From an uncultured Anaerococcus sp. (GTDB lineage: Bacteria > Bacillota > Clostridia > Tissierellales > Peptoniphilaceae), in the NCBI RefSeq assembly GCF_943908415.1, contig NZ_CALTSY010000032.1, forward strand, positions 1-20,269: a DNA stretch of 20,269 nucleotides, read 5' to 3'. The translations under genes were made by a program, and so were the position numbers. This document shows positions 1 through 7,583 of this stretch, piece after piece. The notes under the pieces were generated by a model. It did no database searches. It worked only from the letters and a program-made list of their open reading frames with translations, and was not told where the DNA came from. Position 1 is the first letter of the stretch. Each line of letters begins with the position of its first letter.

Positions 1-252
1 GAACTTAGTTTGCTCTAAGTGTCGCATTATTATTTGCAATTCATCAAAAATAAAAAAGTTAAAATTTTAAGATAATTGTTAAATATACGAGAAGAGTATT
101 TATATGAAAATATTTAAGAAGACGGAGATAGGAGAGATAATCCTTCAAGGCTAGTAGATATAAGATAGTTCAAGTTTGAATAATATCTATAGTAGATAAT
201 TGTTTTTTATAAATTATTACAGTTATATTCTTCCTTGAAGGATTTAGGATTT
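1..252. other. Upstream non-coding stretch
   Basis: No gene is visible. A small perfect hairpin (ACTTAG/CTAAGT, six-base loop) lies at 3-20 but has no T-run, so it is not a convincing terminator. A weak promoter-like pair, TTGTTA at 76-81 and TTTATA at 99-104 with 17 bases between, could serve the next gene, but it is poor enough to be chance in A+T-rich DNA. I recognise no riboswitch or T-box motif in the leader. Confidence 0.4.
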
Positions 253-1491
253 ATGAGTAAAAAATCAATAAGAATAATGTTAGCATATGTAGGAGTACTT
301 ACAGGAGCAGGGATTGCCTCTGGTCAAGAGATTTTGCAATACTTTGTTTCCCTGGGTATACCTGGACTTATAGGTATAGGGATACTAGCTATTTTACATA
401 TTTTATTTGGAGGTATACTTCTCCAACTTGGTTCCATGTATCTAGCTACAGATCATTCAGATGTATTTGATCAAGTAACCAATAAATATATTGCAAAGTT
501 TATGGATTTGGGATTAATATTTACATGCTTTGTAATGGGATTTGTTATGATAGCAGGTGCAGGAAGTAACTTAAATCAGGCTTTCGGAGTCGATAAGTGG
601 GTAGGTCAATTAATTTGTACTATCTTAATTATTGGGGTAGGCGTTCTTGACTTTGATAAGGTATCCAAGATTATAGGATCATTTACACCACTAATATTTG
701 CTCTTGTAGTAATAGGAGCGTTTTATACTTTCTTAAACACTAGCCCTAATTGGGAACATCTAAATAATGTTGCTACAAGCCTACCATCTAACTTTAAGAG
801 CGTACCTATATCTGTTCTAAATGACTTTGGTTTATGCTTGATGAGTAGTGTATCTATGGGCTTTGTACTAGGTGGCGAAGAACTTAATCCTAGTGAAGCC
901 GGATTAGGAGGCTTATTAGGTGGTGCTATAGCAGGTGTATTAGGCATTCTAGTTGCTTTTACAGTATTTATAAAAGTAGACCAGGTAGGACAATTAGAAA
1001 TACCTATGCTATCTATAATTCAAGATATTAACCCTTTCTTAGGATTACTAATGGCTATTACAATCTTTGCCATGATATTTAATACAGCCATTTCCTTGTT
1101 TTATGCCCTAGCGAGAAGATTTTCTAATGGTGAAGATAGGAACTTTAGAATAGTACTAATAGTTATAACCCTACTAGCCTTTGCTCTAAGCTTTGGAGGC
1201 TTCAAAGAGTTAATAGCTACATTCTATCCTATAATTGGATATATAGGCATGGTAATGATGGTCATATTAGTAACTGCATGGTTTAAAGATAGACAGTCTA
1301 TAAAATATGAAAATTACAAAAGAGTAGGTATAAACCATTATATGAGAAAAAAAGTTGATGCTAACGAAGACTTCAGTAAAGAAGATAAAAAAAGATTAGA
1401 TAAACTGATAGATAGGTCTAATATAGATAACACGCAAATGCAAGAAACAGCTGAAGAGTACGTTCAAAGGGATATAGATAACGAAGAATAA
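253..1491 (+). CDS. YkvI-family membrane transporter-like protein
   Basis: A 412-residue polytopic membrane protein resembling the uncharacterised YkvI family, which is related to amino-acid and sodium-coupled transporters. Hydrophobic segments fill roughly residues 5-345. The N-terminal YVGVLTGAGIASGQEILQ, with a glycine-rich break in the first helix, is typical of the family. The last 60 or so residues are a charged, lysine- and glutamate-rich cytoplasmic tail. I start it at ATG 253, not at the in-frame TTG at 235, because GAAGGA at 237-242 is well placed for 253 and the TTG has no ribosome site. It appears to be a single-gene unit ended by a strong hairpin. The substrate cannot be told from sequence. 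Confidence 0.8.
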   Translation: MSKKSIRIMLAYVGVLTGAGIASGQEILQYFVSLGIPGLIGIGILAILHILFGGILLQLGSMYLATDHSDVFDQVTNKYIAKFMDLGLIFTCFVMGFVMIAGAGSNLNQAFGVDKWVGQLICTILIIGVGVLDFDKVSKIIGSFTPLIFALVVIGAFYTFLNTSPNWEHLNNVATSLPSNFKSVPISVLNDFGLCLMSSVSMGFVLGGEELNPSEAGLGGLLGGAIAGVLGILVAFTVFIKVDQVGQLEIPMLSIIQDINPFLGLLMAITIFAMIFNTAISLFYALARRFSNGEDRNFRIVLIVITLLAFALSFGGFKELIATFYPIIGYIGMVMMVILVTAWFKDRQSIKYENYKRVGINHYMRKKVDANEDFSKEDKKRLDKLIDRSNIDNTQMQETAEEYVQRDIDNEE

Positions 1492-1505
1492 ACTGTAAGT
1501 CTCTT

Positions 1506-1551
1506 AAGTGAAATCCTAAATCTTTAATTGGGTTTAGGATTCACTTTTTTT
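1506..1551 (+). terminator. Rho-independent terminator of the YkvI-like gene
   Basis: The arms AAGTGAA-TCCTAAA and TTTAGGATTCACTT pair with one bulged A, and a run of seven T follows. On the opposite strand there is no T-run after the stem, so it probably serves only the plus-strand gene. Confidence 0.85.
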
Positions 1552-1577
1552 ATGGCTTACTGTTTTTTATTTTTCAT

Positions 1578-2009
1578 TTACCAAGTAATTCCTAAATCCT
1601 CGCATAGATTATCTGAAATCTTTGATGAAGTTACTTTAAAATCTTCAACTTCTTTATCTTCAATATCCTTTCTTACAGCAAGTTCCCATTTATTTAAAGT
1701 TTCCTTAAGATAGGGAACTAGATTTTTACCACTATCGCTTAAATAACACTCATTTTGACCTGGCATATCCTTACTCTCAATTCTATATATATAGTCTCTA
1801 TCTTCAAGTTGTTTTAGAAATTTAGAGAAATTTCCCTTATCTAAACCTGTAAAATTAATTAATTTACTTTGATAGATTCCTTCAGACTCATTTATAACTA
1901 GTATTACGATCAGTTCTTGCATATTAATCTCATATTCCTTAAGCATATTTTCTAATAACTTCTTTCCGTATCTATAGAAAATATTGATAAAACAAATAAA
2001 TTCCATCAT
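1578..2009 (-). CDS. MarR-family transcriptional regulator
   Basis: A 143-residue protein of normal MarR length. The winged helix-turn-helix lies at about residues 30-95: helix, then GIYQSKLINFTGLDKGNFSK (recognition helix region), then LEDRDYIYRIES as the start of the wing. The flanking helices would form the dimer interface. MarR proteins bind palindromes as dimers, often repress their own gene, and release on a small ligand or oxidation. The start ATG at 2009 is preceded by GGAAAGGA; a second ATG follows at once. The only perfect palindrome nearby (2055-2071) is 46 bases upstream, so autoregulation is likely. No intact target gene lies next to it. The downstream neighbour on the other side is convergent. 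The ligand is unknown. Confidence 0.85.
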   Translation of the reverse strand: MMEFICFINIFYRYGKKLLENMLKEYEINMQELIVILVINESEGIYQSKLINFTGLDKGNFSKFLKQLEDRDYIYRIESKDMPGQNECYLSDSGKNLVPYLKETLNKWELAVRKDIEDKEVEDFKVTSSKISDNLCEDLGITW

Positions 2010-2054
2010 AAATCCTTTCCTTTATAGTCTTATATATTTATATTAACATAGATT

Positions 2055-2071
2055 AGTTGTAATTTACAACT
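2055..2071. promoter_or_regulatory. Probable MarR operator (17-bp palindrome)
   Basis: The sequence AGTTGTAA-T-TTACAACT is a perfect inverted repeat of 8 bases around a central T. Length, symmetry and the TTGTAA/TTACAA half-sites resemble known MarR-family operators. It lies 46 bp upstream of the MarR start codon, where the regulator's own promoter must be. Binding by this particular protein is inferred from position only. Confidence 0.6.
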
Positions 2072-2231
2072 CATTAGTGTAAAGGCATACCTTAAAATAG
2101 CTATTTATATTAAATTGTTCATTTAATATCTTCTAGTATCTTTTTTGCTAATTAGATCAAATTTAAATAGTTATATTCAATCTACCTTCGGAATGAGAAT
2201 TTATCTTATATATTTATCCACAAAAACATTT

Positions 2232-2366
2232 TTACATGCTCATATCAGCTGGCTTATAAAGATCATATTTGCTAGAATACCAGTATTGCAAAGCAATATT
2301 ATTTATAATAAATGGTAAGAAGCTTATTGTATATAGCTCATAAAATATTATAAGAAAGTCATATCC
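2232..2366 (-). pseudogene. Possible degraded membrane-protein remnant
   Basis: An open minus-strand run of about 44 codons has no start codon of its own and a stop upstream. Its translation looks protein-like: a hydrophobic stretch (YTISFLPFIINNIAL) followed by a polar tail ending SSKYDLYKPADMSM. It lies directly upstream of the MarR gene in the same orientation, so it could be what is left of a MarR-controlled transporter gene. I cannot name a family, and an open run of this length can occur by chance. Confidence 0.25.
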
Positions 2367-2392
2367 TCAGATATAGATTTTTTTGAGAGAGC

Positions 2393-2480
2393 TTGTAAAA
2401 TTGATATGATAATCATTATAGTGGATTCTGTATTTTTAATATAATTTTAAAATAACATTATATATTGATAATTATTGTCA
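2393..2480 (+). promoter_or_regulatory. Putative treP promoter with two Fur-like boxes
   Basis: TTGTAA at 2393-2398 and TATAGT at 2417-2422 (18-base spacer) form a plausible promoter. In its spacer and -10 lies GATAATCATTATA (2408-2420), 12 of 13 matches to the last two hexamers and central base of the classical Fur consensus. A second site, TGATAATTATTGTCA (2466-2480), matches the 7-1-7 Fur/PerR-type palindrome in all but one base. Control of a sugar transporter by Fur or PerR would be unexpected, and A+T-rich DNA produces such matches by chance. Confidence 0.3.
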
Positions 2481-2536
2481 ATAATAGGAAAATGTTTTAT
2501 AATTATAGTATACACGATCTATATATAGGAGGAATT

Positions 2537-3982
2537 ATGGGAAAATATATTGATGATGCTCGTAAACTTCATGAATATGTTGGTGGCGATGACAATATTT
2601 CTTCAGTAACTCATTGTGTTACTAGGATGCGATTTGTTTTAAATGAACCTGCCAAGGCAGATATTGAAAAGATAGAGGCTTTGCCATCAGTTAAGGGAAG
2701 TTTTACCCAAGCAGGACAGTTTCAAGTTATAATTGGTAATGACGTTGACCAGTTTTATAATGATTTTATGACTGTTTCTAAAGCTCGTGAAGCTAGTAAG
2801 GATGAAGTAAAGGCAGATGCTAGTAAGAATCAAAACTGGCTTCAAAGGGTTTCGGCAGTATTAGCAGAGATTTTTGCACCACTTATACCAGCTATAATTG
2901 TAGGTGGTTTGCTCTTAGGCCTAAGAAGTATATTAGAACAGATACCTTTTGATAACCTAGGTGGACAGACCATTGTTGAATATTCTCAATTTTGGGCAGG
3001 CACTAATGATTTCTTATGGCTAATATGTGAGGCTATTTTCCACTACCTACCAGTAGGAATAGTATGGTCTATTACTCGTAAGATGGGAACAACCCAAATA
3101 CTTGGTATAGTCCTAGGTATTTGTTTAGTGTCACCAGATATCTTAGCCAACGCCTATACCATAGCAGAAGGCGGAGAAATACCTATTTGGGACTTTGGAT
3201 CTTTTCAAATCGAGCGAGTAGGCTATCAAGCTCAGGTTATCCCAGCTATGCTAGCAGGTTTTTCCCTAGTTTATCTAGAAAGATTCTGGAAAAAGCACAT
3301 ACACCAGTCAGTTTCTATGATATTTGTACCATTATTATCATTATTACCAGCAGTAATACTTGCTCATACAATACTAGGACCTGTTGGTTGGGCTATAGGA
3401 TCTTGGATTTCTAATGGGGTATATGCTGGTCTTACATCAAGCTTAAATTGGTTATTTGGTGCAGTATTTGGTTTATTTTATGCGCCACTTGTTATAACAG
3501 GTCTTCACCATATGACAAATGCCATAGACCTACAACTTGCAAGCGATTTTGGAGGAACTATACTTTGGCCAATGATTGCCCTATCAAATATAGCTCAAGC
3601 TTCTGCTGTACTTGCAGTTATATTTCTTCACAAAAATGATGAAGCTGAAAAGCAAATCTCAGTTCCAGCTGCAATATCAGCATATCTTGGAGTAACAGAA
3701 CCAGCCTTATTTGGTATAAATGTAAAATATGGTTATCCATTTATTGCGGGTATGATAGGCTCATCCCTTGCAGGAATGTTTTCTGTTTTAACAAAGACAA
3801 CAGCATTTAATATAGGTATAGGAGGATTACCAGGAATATTATCAATCCAATCTGATTCATATATAACATTTGCTATTGCTATGGTCATTGCTATAGCAGT
3901 ACCGGTGATTTTGACCATAGTCTTTAACAAAAAGAAGATGTTCCAGAATAAAATTGAATTTAAAACACCAAGTTTTAGTTAG
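2537..3982 (+). CDS. treP: Trehalose PTS permease, EIIBC
   Basis: A 481-residue phosphotransferase permease that imports trehalose as trehalose 6-phosphate. EIIB occupies about residues 1-90, with the phosphorylated cysteine at residue 27 in SVTHCVTRMRF. EIIC follows from about residue 105, with ten or so membrane segments and the substrate-site motif GLHHMTNAIDLQL. There is no EIIA domain, as usual for trehalose permeases, so phosphate must come from an EIIA encoded elsewhere. The start is ATG 2537 behind a perfect AGGAGG (2527-2532); an upstream in-frame start would add 24 residues overlapping a Fur-like box and has no ribosome site. It is separated from the phosphotrehalase gene by 8 bases. 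Trehalose rather than sucrose specificity is assigned from that partner. Confidence 0.9.
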   Translation: MGKYIDDARKLHEYVGGDDNISSVTHCVTRMRFVLNEPAKADIEKIEALPSVKGSFTQAGQFQVIIGNDVDQFYNDFMTVSKAREASKDEVKADASKNQNWLQRVSAVLAEIFAPLIPAIIVGGLLLGLRSILEQIPFDNLGGQTIVEYSQFWAGTNDFLWLICEAIFHYLPVGIVWSITRKMGTTQILGIVLGICLVSPDILANAYTIAEGGEIPIWDFGSFQIERVGYQAQVIPAMLAGFSLVYLERFWKKHIHQSVSMIFVPLLSLLPAVILAHTILGPVGWAIGSWISNGVYAGLTSSLNWLFGAVFGLFYAPLVITGLHHMTNAIDLQLASDFGGTILWPMIALSNIAQASAVLAVIFLHKNDEAEKQISVPAAISAYLGVTEPALFGINVKYGYPFIAGMIGSSLAGMFSVLTKTTAFNIGIGGLPGILSIQSDSYITFAIAMVIAIAVPVILTIVFNKKKMFQNKIEFKTPSFS

Positions 3983-3990
3983 GAATAATA

Positions 3991-5652
3991 ATGAATTTAG
4001 GAAAAAAAGTAATCTATCAAGTATATCCTAGAAGTTATAAGGATACTAGCGGAAATGGTATAGGAGACCTTAGGGGCATAGCCTCTAAGGCTCCTTATAT
4101 TAAAGATTTAGGAGTAGATATGGTATGGCTAAACCCATTCTTCATATCTCCACAAAATGATAACGGCTATGACATAGCTGATTATTATCATATTGATAAA
4201 AACTTTGGCAGCGAAGAAGACCTTAATTATTTAATAGAAGTTTTTAAAGAACATAACCTAGGACTTATGTTTGATATGGTCTTTAACCATACTTCTATAG
4301 AACATGAGTGGTTTAAGAAGGCTCTTGCTGGAGATAAGTACTATCAAGACTTTTACTATATAAGAGATGCTAAGCAAGATGGTTCTCTGCCAACAAATTG
4401 GCAATCTAAGTTTGGCGGTGATGCTTGGGCTCCCTTTGGAGATACTGGCAATTATTATCTATGCTTATACGATAAGACTCAAGCAGACCTTAACTGGCAT
4501 AATCCAAATCTTAGAGAAGAACTATTTAAAATAGTGAATTATTGGATAGATAGAGGCATCAAAGGCTTTAGATTTGATGTATTAAATGTAATAGGTAAGG
4601 ATCAAATTTTAGAAGATAGTACTGGAAATATAGTAGAAGAAAAAGCTCTTTACACAGATACGCCAATAGTTCATGCTTTTATAAGAGAACTAAATGAAAA
4701 GACCTTTGGTAAATACGATGATATAATAACTGTAGGTGAGATGAGCTCTACAGATATTAGAAATTCTATCATGTATTCTAATAGTGATAATACAGAACTT
4801 TCTATGGTATTTAGCTTTCATCATCTTAAAGTTGACTATGAAGATGGTAATAAATGGACTGATATAGACTTTGACTTTATGAAACTTAAAGAAATCTTAA
4901 ATGAATGGCAAGTTGGTATGGAGAAGGGTTGTGGCTGGAATGCACTATTTTGGAATAACCACGATCAGCCTAGAGCCAACAATAGATTTGGAGATGTAGA
5001 AAATTATCCATATCAAACATCAACAATGCTTGCTCAGACAATACACATGATGAGAGGAACTCCTTATGTCTATATGGGTGAAGAAATAGGCATGAGCGAT
5101 CCCAGCTATGATTCTATAGATGATTATAAGGATATAGAGTCTCATAATGCCTATAAGATGCTATTAGAAAAAGGAATGACTCCTGAAGGAGCCTTTAAAA
5201 TAATTAAAAAAAAATCTAGGGACAACTCCAGAACACCTATGCAGTGGGATGATAGTAAAAATGCAGGCTTTAGTAAATCCAAACCACGGATAAAGATAAA
5301 TGATAATTATAAAAAAGTAAATGTAGCAAACGCCTCAGCTGATAAAAGTTCAATTTACTATTATTACAAAAAAATTATAAATTTAAGAAAAGAAGAAGCA
5401 CTTATATCAGATGGAAGCTATATTCCTATCTTAGAAGATCATCCAAGTGTATTTGGATACTTGAGAAAATATGATGATAGAGTCTTAATGAATTTGAATA
5501 ATTTCTATGAAGAAGAAGTAGAAATCGACATCTCAGAGATAATTTCTGACTATAAAGATTATTCATATCTTTTAGGTAACTATGGACAAAGAGAAATAGC
5601 TGATAAAATTTCCCTAAAAGCTTATGAATCCATAGCTTTTATAAAAAATTGA
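3991..5652 (+). CDS. treC: Alpha,alpha-phosphotrehalase (GH13)
   Basis: Cytoplasmic hydrolase that splits trehalose 6-phosphate into glucose and glucose 6-phosphate. The 553-residue length fits the family. The N-terminus VIYQVYPRSYKDTSGNGIGDL is the classical GH13 (oligo-1,6-glucosidase/TreC) signature. The catalytic residues are visible: nucleophile Asp196 in GFRFDV, acid/base Glu250 in TVGEMSS, and Asp325 in NNHDQPR. The ATG at 3991 follows a short TAGGA ribosome site, 8 bases after treP, so the two are translated from one message. No treR regulator accompanies them. The stop codon TGA (5650-5652) is embedded in the -35 box of the riboflavin promoter and no terminator separates the two operons. 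An alpha-glucosidase is the alternative, but the EIIBC partner argues for phosphotrehalase. Confidence 0.9.
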   Translation: MNLGKKVIYQVYPRSYKDTSGNGIGDLRGIASKAPYIKDLGVDMVWLNPFFISPQNDNGYDIADYYHIDKNFGSEEDLNYLIEVFKEHNLGLMFDMVFNHTSIEHEWFKKALAGDKYYQDFYYIRDAKQDGSLPTNWQSKFGGDAWAPFGDTGNYYLCLYDKTQADLNWHNPNLREELFKIVNYWIDRGIKGFRFDVLNVIGKDQILEDSTGNIVEEKALYTDTPIVHAFIRELNEKTFGKYDDIITVGEMSSTDIRNSIMYSNSDNTELSMVFSFHHLKVDYEDGNKWTDIDFDFMKLKEILNEWQVGMEKGCGWNALFWNNHDQPRANNRFGDVENYPYQTSTMLAQTIHMMRGTPYVYMGEEIGMSDPSYDSIDDYKDIESHNAYKMLLEKGMTPEGAFKIIKKKSRDNSRTPMQWDDSKNAGFSKSKPRIKINDNYKKVNVANASADKSSIYYYYKKIINLRKEEALISDGSYIPILEDHPSVFGYLRKYDDRVLMNLNNFYEEEVEIDISEIISDYKDYSYLLGNYGQREIADKISLKAYESIAFIKN

Positions 5653-5678
5653 CAAAGTAAATAAAAAAGTGTTATAAT
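5649..5678 (+). promoter_or_regulatory. Riboflavin operon promoter
   Basis: A perfect consensus sigma-A pair: TTGACA at 5649-5654 and TATAAT at 5673-5678, with an 18-base spacer. The -35 box contains the treC stop codon. Transcription should start near 5685, just before the FMN riboswitch. Confidence 0.85.
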
Positions 5679-5696
5679 AATTGTAAATTAAATATC

Positions 5697-5808
5697 ATTA
5701 TTCTTCAGGGCGGAGTGCAAATCTCCACCGGCAGTAAAGTCTGCGAGCGAAAGCTGACTAGGTGTGATTCCTAGACCGACAGTTATAGTCTGGATGTGAG
5801 AAGAAATA
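5697..5808 (+). ncRNA. FMN riboswitch (RFN element)
   Basis: The conserved RFN blocks appear in order: TCAGGGCGGAGTGCAA, CTCCACCGGCAGTAAA, CTGCGAGC, the variable helix CTAGGTGTGATTCCTAG, then ACCGACAGTTATAGTCTGGATG and GAGAAG. The closing helix pairs TTCTTC (5701-5706) with GAAGAA (5800-5805). FMN binding is known to favour premature termination in this class, and a strong terminator follows at 5852-5879, so the switch is transcriptional. Confidence 0.97.
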
Positions 5809-5851
5809 TTAAAGTATTACTTTAGAGGTATTACTTATTAATCACAAGATT

Positions 5852-5879
5852 AAAGTCCCTGATAGCCAGGGGCTTTTTT
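5852..5879 (+). terminator. Riboswitch-controlled leader terminator
   Basis: AAGTCCCTG and CAGGGGCTT pair (one G-U) around a short loop, followed by six T. It lies 44 bases past the FMN aptamer and before the ribD ribosome site, so it is the expression platform that stops transcription when FMN is abundant. Confidence 0.88.
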
Positions 5880-5906
5880 ATTGCCCTAAGTTTATAAGGA
5901 GGCAAG

Positions 5907-6980
5907 ATGAATGATGAAAGTTTAATGCGAAGAGCCTTTGACCTAGCCCTTAAGGGGGAGGGAAAGGTTTTAAGAAATCCCATGGTAGGAGCAGTTATAG
6001 TCAAAAATGACAAGATAATAGGAGAAGGTTACCATCACAATTATGGAAACTTTCATGCAGAGAAAGATGCATTTAACAATTTGACAGAATCTGCCAAGGG
6101 TGCAAGCATGTATGTAAATTTAGAGCCTTGTTCCCACTATGGCAAGCAACCACCCTGTGTGGATGAAGTCATCAACCAAGGCATAAGTGAAGTATTTATA
6201 TCAAATATAGATACAAATCCCAAGGTAGATGGCATACAAAAACTAAAAGATAATGGGATAAAGGTACACACAGGACTACTTGAAGAAGAAGGCAAAAAAT
6301 TAAATGAAGTCTTTTTCTTTAATATGAAATACAATAGACCCCTTGTTGCATTAAAGTATGCTATGACCCTAGATGGCAAAATAGCTTGTGCAAATGGAGA
6401 TTCCAAGTGGATAAGCAATGAGAAATCTAGAGAATATGTCCACAAACTTCGCAGTAAATACGATGCGATTATAGTTGGTAAAGGTACAGCCATCCATGAC
6501 AATCCATCTCTAAATTCTAGAATAGAATCTGGTATAGATCCTGTTAGAATAATAATAGATAGCAAATTGGATATGCCAAAAGATTTAAAAATATATGATT
6601 TAGAATCTGATAAAAATACTTATATAGCAACTTGCAGTGACAAGGAAAATTCTTATAAGGCCGAGTTAATAAGATGTAAGAAAAAAGATAATCATGTTGA
6701 CTTAAATGACTTATTAGAAAAACTCTATGCTATGAATATAGGCTCAGTCCTAGTAGAAGGAGGTTCTAGGATAAATAATTCTTTCCTAGAAGAAAACTTA
6801 GTAGATAGGCTTTATGAGTTTATAAGTCCAAAAATAGTATCGGGTGAAAAATCGATTTCTCCTTTTAGTGGAAAGGGATGTGAGTTTATGAAGGATGCTT
6901 ATAAGTTTGAAATAGAAAATGTAAGTAGATTTGATACTGATGTATTAATAGAGGTGAAAAATGTTCACTGGAATATCTGA
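5907..6980 (+). CDS. ribD: Bifunctional riboflavin deaminase/reductase RibD
   Basis: It catalyses the second and third steps after GTP opening: deamination of the diaminopyrimidine intermediate, then NADPH-dependent reduction of its ribosyl side chain. The N-terminal deaminase (about 1-140) shows the zinc site H50-A-E52 with EPCSHYGKQPPC supplying Cys75 and Cys84. The reductase domain begins near RPLVALKYAMTLDGKIA and runs to the end; GGSRINNSF is the usual nucleotide-binding turn. At 357 residues it is full length. The start ATG follows AAGGAGG (5896-5902). Its last 20 bases overlap ribE, indicating translational coupling. It is the first gene of the FMN-riboswitch operon. Confidence 0.96.
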   Translation: MNDESLMRRAFDLALKGEGKVLRNPMVGAVIVKNDKIIGEGYHHNYGNFHAEKDAFNNLTESAKGASMYVNLEPCSHYGKQPPCVDEVINQGISEVFISNIDTNPKVDGIQKLKDNGIKVHTGLLEEEGKKLNEVFFFNMKYNRPLVALKYAMTLDGKIACANGDSKWISNEKSREYVHKLRSKYDAIIVGKGTAIHDNPSLNSRIESGIDPVRIIIDSKLDMPKDLKIYDLESDKNTYIATCSDKENSYKAELIRCKKKDNHVDLNDLLEKLYAMNIGSVLVEGGSRINNSFLEENLVDRLYEFISPKIVSGEKSISPFSGKGCEFMKDAYKFEIENVSRFDTDVLIEVKNVHWNI

Positions 6981-7578
6981 AGAAATAGGAGAAGTGATAG
7001 GATTTACCCAAAAATCCGATCATGTAAGTATAGAAGTAAAAGCAAATAAAGTACTAGAAGGAACAAAAAAGGGAGATTCCATAATGACTGATGGAGCTTG
7101 CTTAACTGTAACTACTTTTACTGATAAGTCCTATACAGCTGATATCATGAATGAGTCCTTAAAAGTTACCAAATTTGATAGAAGCCTTTTATCAAAAAAA
7201 GTAAATCTAGAAAGAGCCATGAGAGTTGATTCAAGACTAGATGGACACATAGTCCAAGGCCATGTCGACGGTAGGGGGACTATAATAGCTATAAATAAAA
7301 ATGTATTTAGGATAAAGACATCGAAAGAGGTATCAAAATATATAGTTAAAAAAGGTTCAGTTGCCATAGATGGTATATCACTTACAGTATCTATGGCAGA
7401 TAAGGATATATTTGAAGTATCACTTATCCCAGAGACCTTAGAAGCTACCACATTCAAAGATAAAAAAATAAATGATTTAGTTAATATAGAAACTGATATC
7501 ATAGGAAGATATATAGAAAAATTGACAGAAGATAAAGGAAGGGTGGACAAAAACTTTTTATTAGAAAATGGTTTTTAA
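6961..7578 (+). CDS. ribE: Riboflavin synthase alpha chain
   Basis: The last step of the pathway: two molecules of dimethylribityllumazine are dismutated to riboflavin and the aminopyrimidine. The family's diagnostic start MFTGISEEIGEV is present, and two lumazine-binding barrels are visible as repeats, the first about residues 1-95 and the second from GHIVQGHVDGRG onward (SVAIDGISLTVS mirrors MTDGACLTV of the first). The length of 205 residues is normal. It starts at ATG 6961 inside the end of ribD, behind GAGGTG, and ends 5 bases before ribBA. Confidence 0.96.
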   Translation: MFTGISEEIGEVIGFTQKSDHVSIEVKANKVLEGTKKGDSIMTDGACLTVTTFTDKSYTADIMNESLKVTKFDRSLLSKKVNLERAMRVDSRLDGHIVQGHVDGRGTIIAINKNVFRIKTSKEVSKYIVKKGSVAIDGISLTVSMADKDIFEVSLIPETLEATTFKDKKINDLVNIETDIIGRYIEKLTEDKGRVDKNFLLENGF

Positions 7579-7583
7579 TTACT

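Larger units (their letters stand above)
2010..2536. other. Intergenic region between marR-like gene and treP
   Basis: About 530 bases without an intact gene. It holds the 17-bp palindrome at 2055-2071, a possible degraded minus-strand coding segment at 2232-2366, a promoter-like pair TTGTAA (2393-2398) and TATAGT (2417-2422) with 18 bases between, and two Fur-like boxes (2408-2420 and 2466-2480). The treP ribosome site ends it. I saw no convincing cre site and no TreR-type operator. Confidence 0.5.

Noticed and set aside
235..252. TTG start adding six residues to the YkvI-like gene
   Set aside because: ATG 253 has the ribosome site GAAGGA at the right distance; the TTG lies before that site and has none of its own.
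1..252. Riboswitch or T-box in front of the YkvI-like gene
   Set aside because: No T-box sequence TGGNACCGCG and no conserved riboswitch core that I recognise.
2465..2536. Upstream start extending treP by 24 residues
   Set aside because: The extension is not protein-like for EIIB, has no ribosome site, and ATG 2537 follows a perfect AGGAGG.
3121..3639. Alternative-frame plus-strand proteins within treP
   Set aside because: Out-of-frame readings of a conserved membrane protein, with no start context.
6137..6565. 142-codon minus-strand frame inside ribD
   Set aside because: It is antisense to a well-conserved gene, has no family features, and is explained by codon bias of the plus-strand gene.
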